In this document: positions 1-7,907 of the stretch, piece by piece
How positions within the stretch are numbered: the stretch's first letter is position 1
Layout of the letters: each line of letters starts with the position of its first letter
DNA from: Ectobacillus sp042610425
GTDB taxonomy: Bacteria > Bacillota > Bacilli > Bacillales > Bacillaceae_G
Direction of reading: 5' to 3'
Assembly (NCBI RefSeq): GCF_042610425.1
Contig: NZ_JBGJZM010000001.1
Span: 2,232,001-2,296,000 of the forward strand
Length of the DNA: 64,000 nt
The notes under the pieces: generated by a model
What the model was told of the DNA's origin: nothing
What the model saw: only the letters and a program-made list of their open reading frames with translations
The model's database searches: none
Translations under genes and position numbers: made by a program

Positions 1-20
1 CGATTTTTTTATCCTAATGA

Positions 21-2324
21 TTAATTATTGTGAATAATAGCCTTGCTAAGGGATCCGTTTGCTGGGAGCACAAAGGTTTCTCCGTAAAGGGACAATGGTA
101 ATTCCATCCCTTCATCCTGCGTAAGTACTACTGTTTCTTTCGTTACGTTCACTTTTATTTGATGTCCGCGATACACAATACGAAACGAGTAACTATCCCA
201 CGCAGATGGAATAAACGGTGCAAAAGAAATGGATTCATGATCCGTTCTCATCCCTGCGAATCCTTGCACAATAGCAAGCCATGAACCCGTCATGCTCGTA
301 ATATGCAATCCATCCTCAGTATCATTGTTATAATTATCTAAATCAAGACGAGCCGTTCGATTGTACATTTCATATGCCTTTTCTTCCATACCTAACTCTG
401 CAGCAAGAATGGAATGAACACAAGGTGACAAACTAGACTCATGCACCGTCATTGGCTCATAAAATTCAAAGTTACGGCGCTTCTCTTCTATTGTATACCG
501 ATCATTAAAGAAATAGATTCCTTGCAGAACATCTGCTTGTTTAATAAAGCAGCTGCGCAGTACTTTATCCCAAGACCAGTTTTGATTAAGCGGCTGTTCT
601 TCTAAAGAAAGCGTGTCAACCGTACGCAAATCCTTATCTAAAAACGTATCATGCTGTACAAATACTCCTAGCTCTTCGTCATATGGATAATACATATGAT
701 TTACAATATGATTCCATTTCGTTTTTTCTTCTTTTGTGATAGCAAGATCTTTCAGACGTTCTTCACCGCCACTTTGTTGCAGATAGTCTACCACTTGTAG
801 TGTATACTGCAAGGTCCATGCTGCTATCGTATTTGTATACCAGTTGTTGTTACTATTGTTTTCATACTCATTCGGACCGGTTACCCCATGAATCATATAT
901 ACTTGTTTCTTTTTATTATAGTGAACACGATCTGCCCAGAAGCGAGATATCCCTATCAGTACATCGATACCATATTCTTTTAAATACAGCTTATCCCCTG
1001 TATAGTTTACATAATTATATATACCATAAGCAATCGCACCATTACGATGGATTTCTTCAAATGTAATTTCCCATTCATTATGACATTCAATGCCCGTAAA
1101 GGTTACCATCGGATACAATGCGCCTGCAAGTCCTTGCTTCTTTGCATTTACGTATGCTTGTGGCAGCTGATTATAACGATAAATTGCTAGATTACGAGCA
1201 ACTTCGGGCTCTGCTGTTCCTAAGTATAAGGGTAAGGCATACGCTTCCGTATCCCAATAAGTCGCACCACCGTACTTCTCACCTGTAAATCCCTTTGGGC
1301 CGATGTTTAGCCGTGCATCCTCCCCGTAATACGTGGAAAATAGCTGAAATAAATTGAATCGAATCCCTTGCTGCGCCTCTTCGTCCCCTTGTATTTCAAC
1401 ATCCGCCATGCGCCAACGTGAAAGCCAGCCACCTGTATGTTCTTCCAATATAACAGCATACCCTTTATCAATGTTCCTCTGCAGTACTTCATTCCCTTTA
1501 TGAACAAGATGTGTTCGGTCGTAGTCTCGGTCCGTCGTTATGGCTATATATTTATAAAGAGTAATACGTTTGCCGCTCCTTCCTTCTATATCAAAACGAT
1601 TCTCGATATATTCATCCTTACTTAGAGTCCTAACTGCTTTCACATTTCCCTCTACTCTAATCTTCATAGTAGCCGCTACTTCAAAAGTAGGTGTTCCAAA
1701 CGAATTATCCTTTGTACGCATCACAAGCGATCCTTCATAAGGCTTGACAACCTTACTCACTTCCACCCAAAAATCTTCTTCATAATTCGAATCTTCATTT
1801 CGTACATCTCCGTCAAGATACGGCACAAACGTAATCGTTCCATCATAATTTATAGGCGTAGCAGAATAGGAAATAACAGCAAGTTCTGCATCAGAAACGG
1901 ACAAGAAACGAACAACTTCAAATTTTGTTTTCTTTCCTTCTTGATCGACTATAAATGAGCGAGAAAGTAGACCATGCTGCATATCCAAATTGCGGTGATA
2001 CTCTACCATTTCGGACTTAAATAAATCAATTTCTTCCCCGTTTACAAATACGCGAATGCCGATAAAATTAATTGCATTAATTACTTTTCCAAAATAATCT
2101 GGGTAGCCATTTTTCCACCAGCCGACACGTGTTTTATCTGGAAACCAAACTCCTGCTACATAGGAACCACGATGTGAATCGCCTGAATACGTTTCTTCAA
2201 AGTTTCCACGCATCCCCATATGACCGTTTCCAATACTAGTCATACTTTCAGCAAGTCGAAATTCTTCTTTATTCAGCTTATTCTCAATAATTTTCCAATA
2301 ATCTACATCAAATAATCGTTTCAT
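21..2324 (-). CDS. malP: Maltose phosphorylase (glycoside hydrolase family 65)
   Basis: This 767-residue cytosolic enzyme should split maltose with phosphate into glucose and beta-glucose 1-phosphate. The length and the whole GH65 layout are intact: an N-terminal beta-sandwich, then an (alpha/alpha)6 barrel. Visible signatures are WDTEAY near residue 357 and GPNEYENN near 483-490. Glu486 aligns with the general acid of characterised maltose phosphorylases. Kojibiose or trehalose phosphorylase activity cannot be excluded from sequence alone, since all are GH65. The gene lies downstream of and in the same direction as the LacI-type regulator. Its own 5' region carries the operator at 2352-2369, so derepression by maltose is likely. 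A beta-phosphoglucomutase gene often follows malP; it would lie beyond the left edge and cannot be seen. Confidence 0.9.
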   Translation of the reverse strand: MKRLFDVDYWKIIENKLNKEEFRLAESMTSIGNGHMGMRGNFEETYSGDSHRGSYVAGVWFPDKTRVGWWKNGYPDYFGKVINAINFIGIRVFVNGEEIDLFKSEMVEYHRNLDMQHGLLSRSFIVDQEGKKTKFEVVRFLSVSDAELAVISYSATPINYDGTITFVPYLDGDVRNEDSNYEEDFWVEVSKVVKPYEGSLVMRTKDNSFGTPTFEVAATMKIRVEGNVKAVRTLSKDEYIENRFDIEGRSGKRITLYKYIAITTDRDYDRTHLVHKGNEVLQRNIDKGYAVILEEHTGGWLSRWRMADVEIQGDEEAQQGIRFNLFQLFSTYYGEDARLNIGPKGFTGEKYGGATYWDTEAYALPLYLGTAEPEVARNLAIYRYNQLPQAYVNAKKQGLAGALYPMVTFTGIECHNEWEITFEEIHRNGAIAYGIYNYVNYTGDKLYLKEYGIDVLIGISRFWADRVHYNKKKQVYMIHGVTGPNEYENNSNNNWYTNTIAAWTLQYTLQVVDYLQQSGGEERLKDLAITKEEKTKWNHIVNHMYYPYDEELGVFVQHDTFLDKDLRTVDTLSLEEQPLNQNWSWDKVLRSCFIKQADVLQGIYFFNDRYTIEEKRRNFEFYEPMTVHESSLSPCVHSILAAELGMEEKAYEMYNRTARLDLDNYNNDTEDGLHITSMTGSWLAIVQGFAGMRTDHESISFAPFIPSAWDSYSFRIVYRGHQIKVNVTKETVVLTQDEGMELPLSLYGETFVLPANGSLSKAIIHNN

Positions 2325-2351
2325 ACGATTCTCACCTTTTCTTATAAAATT

Positions 2352-2369
2352 AGTGCAATCGGTTGCACT
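2352..2369. promoter_or_regulatory. LacI/MalR-type operator upstream of malP
   Basis: A perfect inverted repeat AGTGCAA-TCGG-TTGCACT sits just upstream of the malP start. Its core GCAATCGGTTGC matches the second operator in front of the neopullulanase gene. This is the expected form of a LacI-family site, and the linked regulator at 2506-3549 is the obvious binder (inference). Confidence 0.7.
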
Positions 2370-2505
2370 TATATCTATACCCTATCCCATTTCCCTTTCA
2401 CTTTATATCCGTCTCTATCAGTAAAAAGAGAATCGTTTCGTGATTTGTTCAAGAAACACTTTATTTCTCGTTTAACATACTAAATTTTTTAAACTACAAC
2501 CTGAT

Positions 2506-3549
2506 CTATATCGTTTTAAATTGATTTTTGTTATAAACTTTGCATGTTTGTCTGATTACAAGCTTGTGCGGTACGATAATACTCTTTGGTGAAAGATTCG
2601 GAGTTTCCACTTTTTCAATTAGGCTTTTTACTGCCTCATACCCCAGTTGATAAATTTTCACATCCACAGATGTTAATGGCGGGTATGCAAGTTCTGCAAA
2701 AATGACGTTGTTAAAGCTAATGACAGAAACTTTATCAGGAACACTGTAGCCTTTTTCAGAAAGTGTACTTAAAACCCCAAGGGCCATTATATCGTCTGTT
2801 ACTACAATTGCTGTAGGCGCAGTAGCATACTCCATAAGATGCTCCACAGCAAGTTGTCCTCCCTCTCGCAAAAGCTCCATATAGCATACATATTCATTTG
2901 GTAACTCAATATTAGCAAGCCTTAAAGCGGCTTTATATCCTGCTAGCCGCTCCTTTGTTACCATCAAATTCGGACTACCTCCAATGAATGCAATTCGCTT
3001 ATGACCAAGAGAAAGCAAATATTCGGTCACTTCTCGTCCAGCTACGTAGTTATCATTATCAATGTACGTAATGTTTTCAATCGTATGATTTGGCTTTCCA
3101 ATCAAAACAAAAGGAAATTGCTGTTCATTTAAATACATCACAACTTTATCATCAATACGGGAATACAATACAATGATGCCATCTACCCGTTTTCCTTGTA
3201 CCATTTTAACAACACCATCAAAGATTTCCTCTTCCGTCTCTCCTGTAGACATATATAAAGAATAATCTTTCATATGTGCATAGGAGCTAATCCCTCTTAT
3301 TACCTCTGGGAAGAAAGGATTTTGAAATGATGTATTAGCAGAACTCGGCATGACTAAACCAATTGCTTGTGTCGTTTGATTTGCTAAACTACGGGCATTC
3401 ATATTTGGATGATAGCCAAGTTCATCCATGATTTTACGAACCCTTTTTTTTGTCTTTTCACTAATGCGAGGACTATTTGCAATAACGCGAGACACTGTGG
3501 ATGGTGCGACATTAGCTTTTTTAGCGACATCTTTAATTGTAATAGCCAT
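2506..3549 (-). CDS. LacI-family transcriptional regulator (MalR-like)
   Basis: This 347-residue protein has an N-terminal helix-turn-helix (TIKDVAKKANVAPSTVSRVI, residues 4-23) and the hinge-helix motif with N-A-R-S-L-A around residues 51-56, followed by a periplasmic-binding-protein-like sensor domain. It is transcribed toward malP and divergently from the neopullulanase gene. Both flanking genes carry near-identical GCAATCGNTTGC dyads. It is therefore the probable maltose/maltodextrin repressor. The ATG is preceded by AAAGGATGG. A TATAAT-like -10 element for it lies at about 3696-3701 on the minus strand. The inducer is inferred from context only. Confidence 0.85.
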   Translation of the reverse strand: MAITIKDVAKKANVAPSTVSRVIANSPRISEKTKKRVRKIMDELGYHPNMNARSLANQTTQAIGLVMPSSANTSFQNPFFPEVIRGISSYAHMKDYSLYMSTGETEEEIFDGVVKMVQGKRVDGIIVLYSRIDDKVVMYLNEQQFPFVLIGKPNHTIENITYIDNDNYVAGREVTEYLLSLGHKRIAFIGGSPNLMVTKERLAGYKAALRLANIELPNEYVCYMELLREGGQLAVEHLMEYATAPTAIVVTDDIMALGVLSTLSEKGYSVPDKVSVISFNNVIFAELAYPPLTSVDVKIYQLGYEAVKSLIEKVETPNLSPKSIIVPHKLVIRQTCKVYNKNQFKTI

Positions 3550-3728
3550 TTCACACCATCCTTTCTCTGTTTCAATCTTGTGCTACAGATTAACGGTTCA
3601 CCTCTTTCAAGTGATGTTAACCTTTATAGCCGCCTGATTTTGTGTAACTCCATTCAAGGTAGCTTCTGAAATAAGTTTCACTTTTGATTAGGTTTATTAT
3701 ACCATTAAGAACCTTGAGTTTTATAAAT

Positions 3729-3742
3729 TTCAAGCGTTTTCT
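3729..3742. promoter_or_regulatory. cre-like CcpA site
   Basis: TTCAAGCGTTTTCT fits the core of the CcpA consensus TGNAANCGNWNNCW with one mismatch at position 2. It lies between the malR-like gene and the neopullulanase gene, where catabolite repression would be expected. Binding is inferred. Confidence 0.35.
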
Positions 3743-3828
3743 TTATCTTCCTAACTATAGATATATGACTTACCCTTTTTCAAAATTCATTGACTTTAGA
3801 CTCCCTGAATACTACTCTTAAAAAGAAA

Positions 3829-3844
3829 GAGCAATCGTTTGCTC
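3829..3844. promoter_or_regulatory. LacI/MalR-type operator upstream of neopullulanase gene
   Basis: The inverted repeat GAGCAA-TCGT-TTGCTC shares the core GCAATCGNTTGC with the malP operator. It lies about 35 nt downstream of a TTGACT -35 candidate, so a bound repressor would block RNA polymerase at or just past the start site (inference). Confidence 0.65.
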
Positions 3845-3964
3845 ATCTATCCTTTATCCCACATTAGCTAGGATTTTGAACGTTCACTTTAATAACCTCT
3901 ATAAGTAAGACGACGTATGAATTTGTATATATAGAATACGATCCCTTTATAGGAGGAATGTAGC

Positions 3965-5713
3965 ATGCTTAAAGAAGCTATTTATCATCGTCCAAAAAAT
4001 AATTATGCATACGCATATAATGAAAAAACCCTTCATATACGTTTGCGTACAAAAAAAAATGATATACACGAAGTGTCACTTCTTCATGGTGATCCATACG
4101 ATTGGAAGGATGAAAAATGGAAATATAATACGTCTCCTATGAAAAAATTGGCCACTACGGAGCTTTATGATTATTGGTCGATTACCATTACTCCAGATTT
4201 TCGTCGTCTACGCTATGCCTTTTTGCTTCGGGATCATTGTGAAACTACTATTTTCACTGAAAAAGGCTTTTACAAAGAGCCCCTCACCGACGATATAGCT
4301 CCCTATTTCTGCTTCCCCTTTATCAATCCTGAAGATGTATTTTCTGCCCCTTCGTGGGTACAAGATACGGTTTGGTATCAAATTTTTCCAGAACGATTTG
4401 CCAACGGGGATTCTTCCTTAAATCCTGATGATACACTGGCGTGGGGAAGCACCGATCCAACACCTATTAATTTCTTTGGAGGAGATTTCGAAGGGATTAT
4501 TAATCATATTGACTATCTCGTTAAATTAGGCATTTCCGGCATTTATTTTACCCCTATCTTCAAAGCTACATCCAACCATAAATACGATACTATTGACTAT
4601 ATGGAAATTGACGCTCAATTCGGAGATAAGGAAACATTCAAGCGTCTTGTGGAAGTGTGCCATAAAAATGGCATACGAGTCATGTTAGATGCTGTCTTTA
4701 ATCATAGTGGCTTCTATTTTCCTCCGTTTCAAGATGTAATAAAAAACGGGGAACTTTCCCTCTATAAGGATTGGTTTTATATACATAAATTTCCAATCGT
4801 TACCGAGCCCATCCCGTCCTATGATACATTTGCATTCACATATATGATGCCAAAGCTTAACACCGCTCATCCTACTGTTCGCGACTATTTACTAGAGGTA
4901 GGTCGTTACTGGGTTCGTGAATTCAATATTGATGGTTGGCGCCTTGATGTTGCAAATGAAGTAAGTCATGACTTTTGGCGGGAATTTCGAAAGGAAGTAA
5001 AGGCAATCAAGCCCGATGTATATATTCTAGGAGAAATATGGCACGATAGCATGCCATGGCTGCAAGGAGACCAATTTGATGCCGTCATGAACTATCCGTA
5101 TACAAATGCTGCCATTAAATTTTTTGCAGAAAATACGATTCATGCCGAAGAGTTTGTATACAGAACAGCAGAAGCAATGCTCATGTATCCTACCAATGCA
5201 ACGGAGGTTACTTTCAACTTACTTGGCAGTCATGATACACCTCGTATTTTAACAGTTTGTAAAAATAATAAGGATATAGTAAAGCAGTTATTTGCGTTCC
5301 TCCTTTCCTCTTCTGGATCTCCTTGTATTTACTACGGAGATGAAATAAGCATGAAAGGGTCAATGGATCCCGGTTGTCGTGCATGTATGATATGGGATAA
5401 AGAGAATCAAGATTTAGATATGTTCGAATTTATTTCACATCTCATCCTACTCCGCAAAACAATTCCTGCATTTGGTAACAAAGGTACAATTGATTTTATC
5501 AAAGCAGAAGGATCTCTCGTCATGTATAAAAAAACGTTTGATGGACAAAAGATTGTATTTGCCTATAACAATTCTTCTGGCCCATTGCGAGTAAACGTAC
5601 CATCCGATTCTCACATCAAACAATTTCTTTATGCAGATTTCCGATTAAAAGAAAAACTACATTCTGCTGAGATTACATTAGGTGCACATGGCTTAACAAT
5701 ATGGGAATGCTAA
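3965..5713 (+). CDS. Neopullulanase / cyclomaltodextrinase-type alpha-amylase (GH13)
   Basis: This 582-residue enzyme has the layout of the GH13_20 group: an N-terminal beta domain (about 1-125), the (beta/alpha)8 barrel and a C-terminal beta domain. The catalytic triad is clear: Asp328 in DGWRLDVANE, Glu357 in LGEIWHD and Asp424 in GSHDTPR. These are the same numbers as in characterised neopullulanases. There is no signal peptide, so it should act inside the cell on imported maltodextrins, cyclodextrins or pullulan fragments and deliver maltose to MalP. AGGAGG lies at a normal distance before the ATG. Neopullulanase, maltogenic amylase and cyclomaltodextrinase are not separable by sequence reading alone. 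Confidence 0.88.
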   Translation: MLKEAIYHRPKNNYAYAYNEKTLHIRLRTKKNDIHEVSLLHGDPYDWKDEKWKYNTSPMKKLATTELYDYWSITITPDFRRLRYAFLLRDHCETTIFTEKGFYKEPLTDDIAPYFCFPFINPEDVFSAPSWVQDTVWYQIFPERFANGDSSLNPDDTLAWGSTDPTPINFFGGDFEGIINHIDYLVKLGISGIYFTPIFKATSNHKYDTIDYMEIDAQFGDKETFKRLVEVCHKNGIRVMLDAVFNHSGFYFPPFQDVIKNGELSLYKDWFYIHKFPIVTEPIPSYDTFAFTYMMPKLNTAHPTVRDYLLEVGRYWVREFNIDGWRLDVANEVSHDFWREFRKEVKAIKPDVYILGEIWHDSMPWLQGDQFDAVMNYPYTNAAIKFFAENTIHAEEFVYRTAEAMLMYPTNATEVTFNLLGSHDTPRILTVCKNNKDIVKQLFAFLLSSSGSPCIYYGDEISMKGSMDPGCRACMIWDKENQDLDMFEFISHLILLRKTIPAFGNKGTIDFIKAEGSLVMYKKTFDGQKIVFAYNNSSGPLRVNVPSDSHIKQFLYADFRLKEKLHSAEITLGAHGLTIWEC

Positions 5714-5715
5714 AT

Positions 5716-5753
5716 AATGACTGAGGTAAGTGGAACGACTTATCTCAGTCATT
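5716..5753 (+). terminator. Hairpin after neopullulanase gene
   Basis: AATGACTGAGGTAAGT pairs with ACTTATCTCAGTCATT around a GGAACG loop, immediately after the stop codon. The T-run that follows is weak (cactttcttct). Confidence 0.6.
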
Positions 5754-5847
5754 CACTTTCTTCTATTCACACCTCATCCGGCAATTAAGCTATCGCTAGC
5801 TATAACGTGCATTTCATGTTCATTTTCACATTTTGTGCTTTCTGAAA

Positions 5848-5864
5848 TGTGAAATTTCCTACCA
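5848..5864. promoter_or_regulatory. TnrA/GlnR-like box 1 upstream of amtB
   Basis: TGTGAAATTTCCTACCA matches the TGTNANATTTTNTNACA consensus except at positions 11 and 15. It lies about 380 nt before amtB and could be an upstream auxiliary site. Confidence 0.4.
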
Positions 5865-6006
5865 TGATAGAAAGTTTCTCCATACGGAATATTCATAAAC
5901 TACCCAGATATAGTCTTTGGAAACACGAGTGTTTATATAGCGACACAAAAGGCCTTTTACCTATTTTACATTTTATTACTTAAATGGTTTTATATTTCTA
6001 ACATAA

Positions 6007-6023
6007 TGTTATGTTTCCTTACA
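6007..6023. promoter_or_regulatory. TnrA/GlnR-like box 2 at the amtB promoter
   Basis: TGTTATGTTTCCTTACA has two mismatches (positions 7 and 11) to TGTNANATTTTNTNACA. It overlaps the probable -35 element CTTACA (6018-6023), which is 17 nt from a perfect -10 TATAAT (6041-6046). This is the usual place for nitrogen control of amtB-glnK. Confidence 0.6.
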
Positions 6024-6046
6024 TATGAATACGATTTCATTATAAT
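6018..6046 (+). promoter_or_regulatory. Probable sigma-A promoter of amtB-glnK
   Basis: CTTACA, then a 17-nt spacer, then TATAAT at 6041-6046. The weak -35 fits activator-dependent transcription by TnrA. The resulting leader is about 170 nt. Confidence 0.5.
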
Positions 6047-6139
6047 ACACTTTTAATTTATAAAATCTTTACAATTTTTCACCGATTTTATCTTGCCAAA
6101 ATCCAGATTAGCCACTATGATACTAAATATAACATAAAG

Positions 6140-6156
6140 TGTTAGGAAAACTAACA
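6140..6156. promoter_or_regulatory. TnrA/GlnR-like box 3 in the amtB leader
   Basis: TGTTAGGAAAACTAACA is a clean dyad (TGTTAG...CTAACA). It fits the reverse-oriented consensus TGTNANAAAATNTNACA with two mismatches (positions 7 and 11). Its place downstream of the probable start site suggests repression, perhaps by GlnR (inference). Confidence 0.45.
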
Positions 6157-6225
6157 CAAGGAGATGCCAGTCTCAAGAACTCATGTATCAATTTAAAATT
6201 TTATTCATGAAATGGAGGATTCAAC

Positions 6226-7458
6226 ATGCAAGGTCTAAACGGTAGCGACACAGTCTTTATGTTCGTATCAGCAATCATTGTCATGCTTATGACACCTGGA
6301 CTCGCACTTTTCTACGGTGGTATGGTAAGAAGTAAAAACGTATTAAGTACAACAATGCACAGTTATTCAGCATTGGCAATTGTTTCAATACAATGGATAT
6401 TATTTGGATACTCGCTTACATTTGGTACAGATTGGAATGGAATAATTGGAGGACTTAACTTCGCAGGTTTAACCGGCGTTGGATTTGATCCTAATGCCGA
6501 TTATAGTGCAACAATTCCTCATGGTTTGTTTATGCTCTTCCAACTAATGTTTGCAATTTTAACTCCAGCTCTAATTTCCGGAGCATTTGCAGAACGTATG
6601 AAATTCGGTCCTTTCCTAGCATTCATTTTCCTTTGGTCAACACTTGTTTACGATCCACTTGCTCACTGGGTATGGGGTGTAGGAGGTTGGCTTAGAAACT
6701 TAGGAGCTCTTGACTTTGCTGGTGGTAACGTCGTTCATATTTCTTCTGGGGTATCTGGTCTTGTTCTTGCAATCATACTTGGTAAACGCAAGGACTTAAA
6801 AACAGTTACACCGCATAATCTTCCTATGACCGTACTAGGTGCAGCTTTACTTTGGTTCGGTTGGTACGGATTTAACGTAGGTAGTGCTCTTTCCTTCAAC
6901 TCAGTTGCATTAACAGCATTTATTAATACAAATACAGCAGCAGCTGTAGCAGCAATCGCTTGGGTTGCATGTGAATGGATTCTTACAAAGAAACCTACTA
7001 TTCTTGGAGCAGTGAGTGGTGTGATTGCTGGTTTAGTAGCTATTACTCCAGCTTGTGGTTTCGTAACTCCGATGGCTTCCATTATCATTGGTTTAGTCGG
7101 TGGTATTGTTTGTTACTTCGGCGTATCTTATTTGAAGAAAAAGTTGGGATACGACGATGCACTTGATGCATTTGGTGTTCACGGTATTGGCGGAACTTGG
7201 GGCGGCATTGCAACTGGATTATTTGCTACAAAAACAGTAAATGATGCAGGTGCTAACGGCTTATTCTATGGCGATCCTTCCCTAGTTGGTAAGCAGTTGA
7301 TTGCAATTGTTGCTTCCTATGCTTTTGCAGCAATCGGTACATTTGTTATCATTAAAGTGATTAGCCTCTTCACTCCGATTCGTGCTAGTGAAGAAGAAGA
7401 AGCTCTTGGTCTTGACATCTCCATTCACGGTGAAAAAGCTTATCACGAAAGTATATAA
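6226..7458 (+). CDS. amtB: Ammonium transporter AmtB
   Basis: This 410-residue polytopic membrane protein has about 11 transmembrane segments and belongs to the Amt/Rh family. It takes up ammonium in nitrogen limitation. The two pore histidines are in NVVHISSG and FGVHGIGG, and the family signature AHWVWGVGGW is present. It lacks a cleaved signal peptide. It is followed after 20 nt by glnK, the usual PII partner that plugs the channel when nitrogen is ample. TnrA/GlnR-like boxes precede it. The start ATG has GGAGG 6-10 nt upstream. Confidence 0.95.
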   Translation: MQGLNGSDTVFMFVSAIIVMLMTPGLALFYGGMVRSKNVLSTTMHSYSALAIVSIQWILFGYSLTFGTDWNGIIGGLNFAGLTGVGFDPNADYSATIPHGLFMLFQLMFAILTPALISGAFAERMKFGPFLAFIFLWSTLVYDPLAHWVWGVGGWLRNLGALDFAGGNVVHISSGVSGLVLAIILGKRKDLKTVTPHNLPMTVLGAALLWFGWYGFNVGSALSFNSVALTAFINTNTAAAVAAIAWVACEWILTKKPTILGAVSGVIAGLVAITPACGFVTPMASIIIGLVGGIVCYFGVSYLKKKLGYDDALDAFGVHGIGGTWGGIATGLFATKTVNDAGANGLFYGDPSLVGKQLIAIVASYAFAAIGTFVIIKVISLFTPIRASEEEEALGLDISIHGEKAYHESI

Positions 7459-7478
7459 TAAGAAGAGGGTGATATACG

Positions 7479-7841
7479 ATGAGTGAAACAATTACTAAAA
7501 TTGAAATCATTACACGTCCAACTAAATTTGAGGAATTCAAACAAGAATTAGCGAAAATTGGTGTTAGTGGTATTACTGTAACCCATGTATTAGGTTGTGG
7601 CTTACAAAAAGGCTTCACAGAAGTGTATCGCGGTGTTCAACGTGAAATTACAATGCATGAACGTTTAAAAATTGAAATCGTAGTTTGTAAGGTACCTGTA
7701 AAAGACGTTGTTGATACAGCAAAACGTGTTTTAAACACCGGAAAACCTGGAGATGGAAAAATTTTTATCACTGAACTTAGTAATGCAATAAAAATTCGTA
7801 ATGGCGTAGAAGGTTGCGACGCTCTGCAAGACGAAAAATAA
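7479..7841 (+). CDS. glnK: PII nitrogen regulatory protein GlnK
   Basis: This 120-residue cytosolic trimeric signal protein carries the PII core. The T-loop is GLQKGFTEVYRGVQ with Tyr50 at the classical modification site, and the C-terminal GKPGDGKIF segment is the ATP/2-oxoglutarate-binding loop. It is the second gene of the amtB operon, with AAGAGGGTG before its ATG. In Bacillus the partner protein binds AmtB and TnrA; modification of the tyrosine has not been established there. Confidence 0.95.
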   Translation: MSETITKIEIITRPTKFEEFKQELAKIGVSGITVTHVLGCGLQKGFTEVYRGVQREITMHERLKIEIVVCKVPVKDVVDTAKRVLNTGKPGDGKIFITELSNAIKIRNGVEGCDALQDEK

Positions 7842-7858
7842 GATTACTTGTTTCCTAG

Positions 7859-7890
7859 AAAGGAGCTGTGGTAATAACCACAGCTCCTTT
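7859..7890 (+). terminator. Rho-independent terminator after amtB-glnK
   Basis: A perfect 14-bp stem, AAAGGAGCTGTGGT / ACCACAGCTCCTTT, with an AATA loop is followed by aatttta. The A-rich side also suits termination of the converging asparagine synthetase gene. Confidence 0.85.
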
Positions 7891-7907
7891 AATTTTATCT
7901 TTTCAAA

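Larger units (their letters stand above)
3550..3964. other. Divergent regulatory region between malR-like gene and amylase
   Basis: This 415-nt non-coding stretch holds a probable malR -10 (minus strand, 3696-3701), a cre-like site (3729-3742), a TTGACT -35 candidate for the amylase (3790-3795) and the operator at 3829-3844. I see no further gene in it. Confidence 0.6.

Noticed and set aside
6735..7088. 117-codon minus-strand frame opposite amtB
   Set aside because: It lies wholly inside amtB, has no ribosome site and has a low-complexity Ala/Thr translation typical of an antisense shadow.
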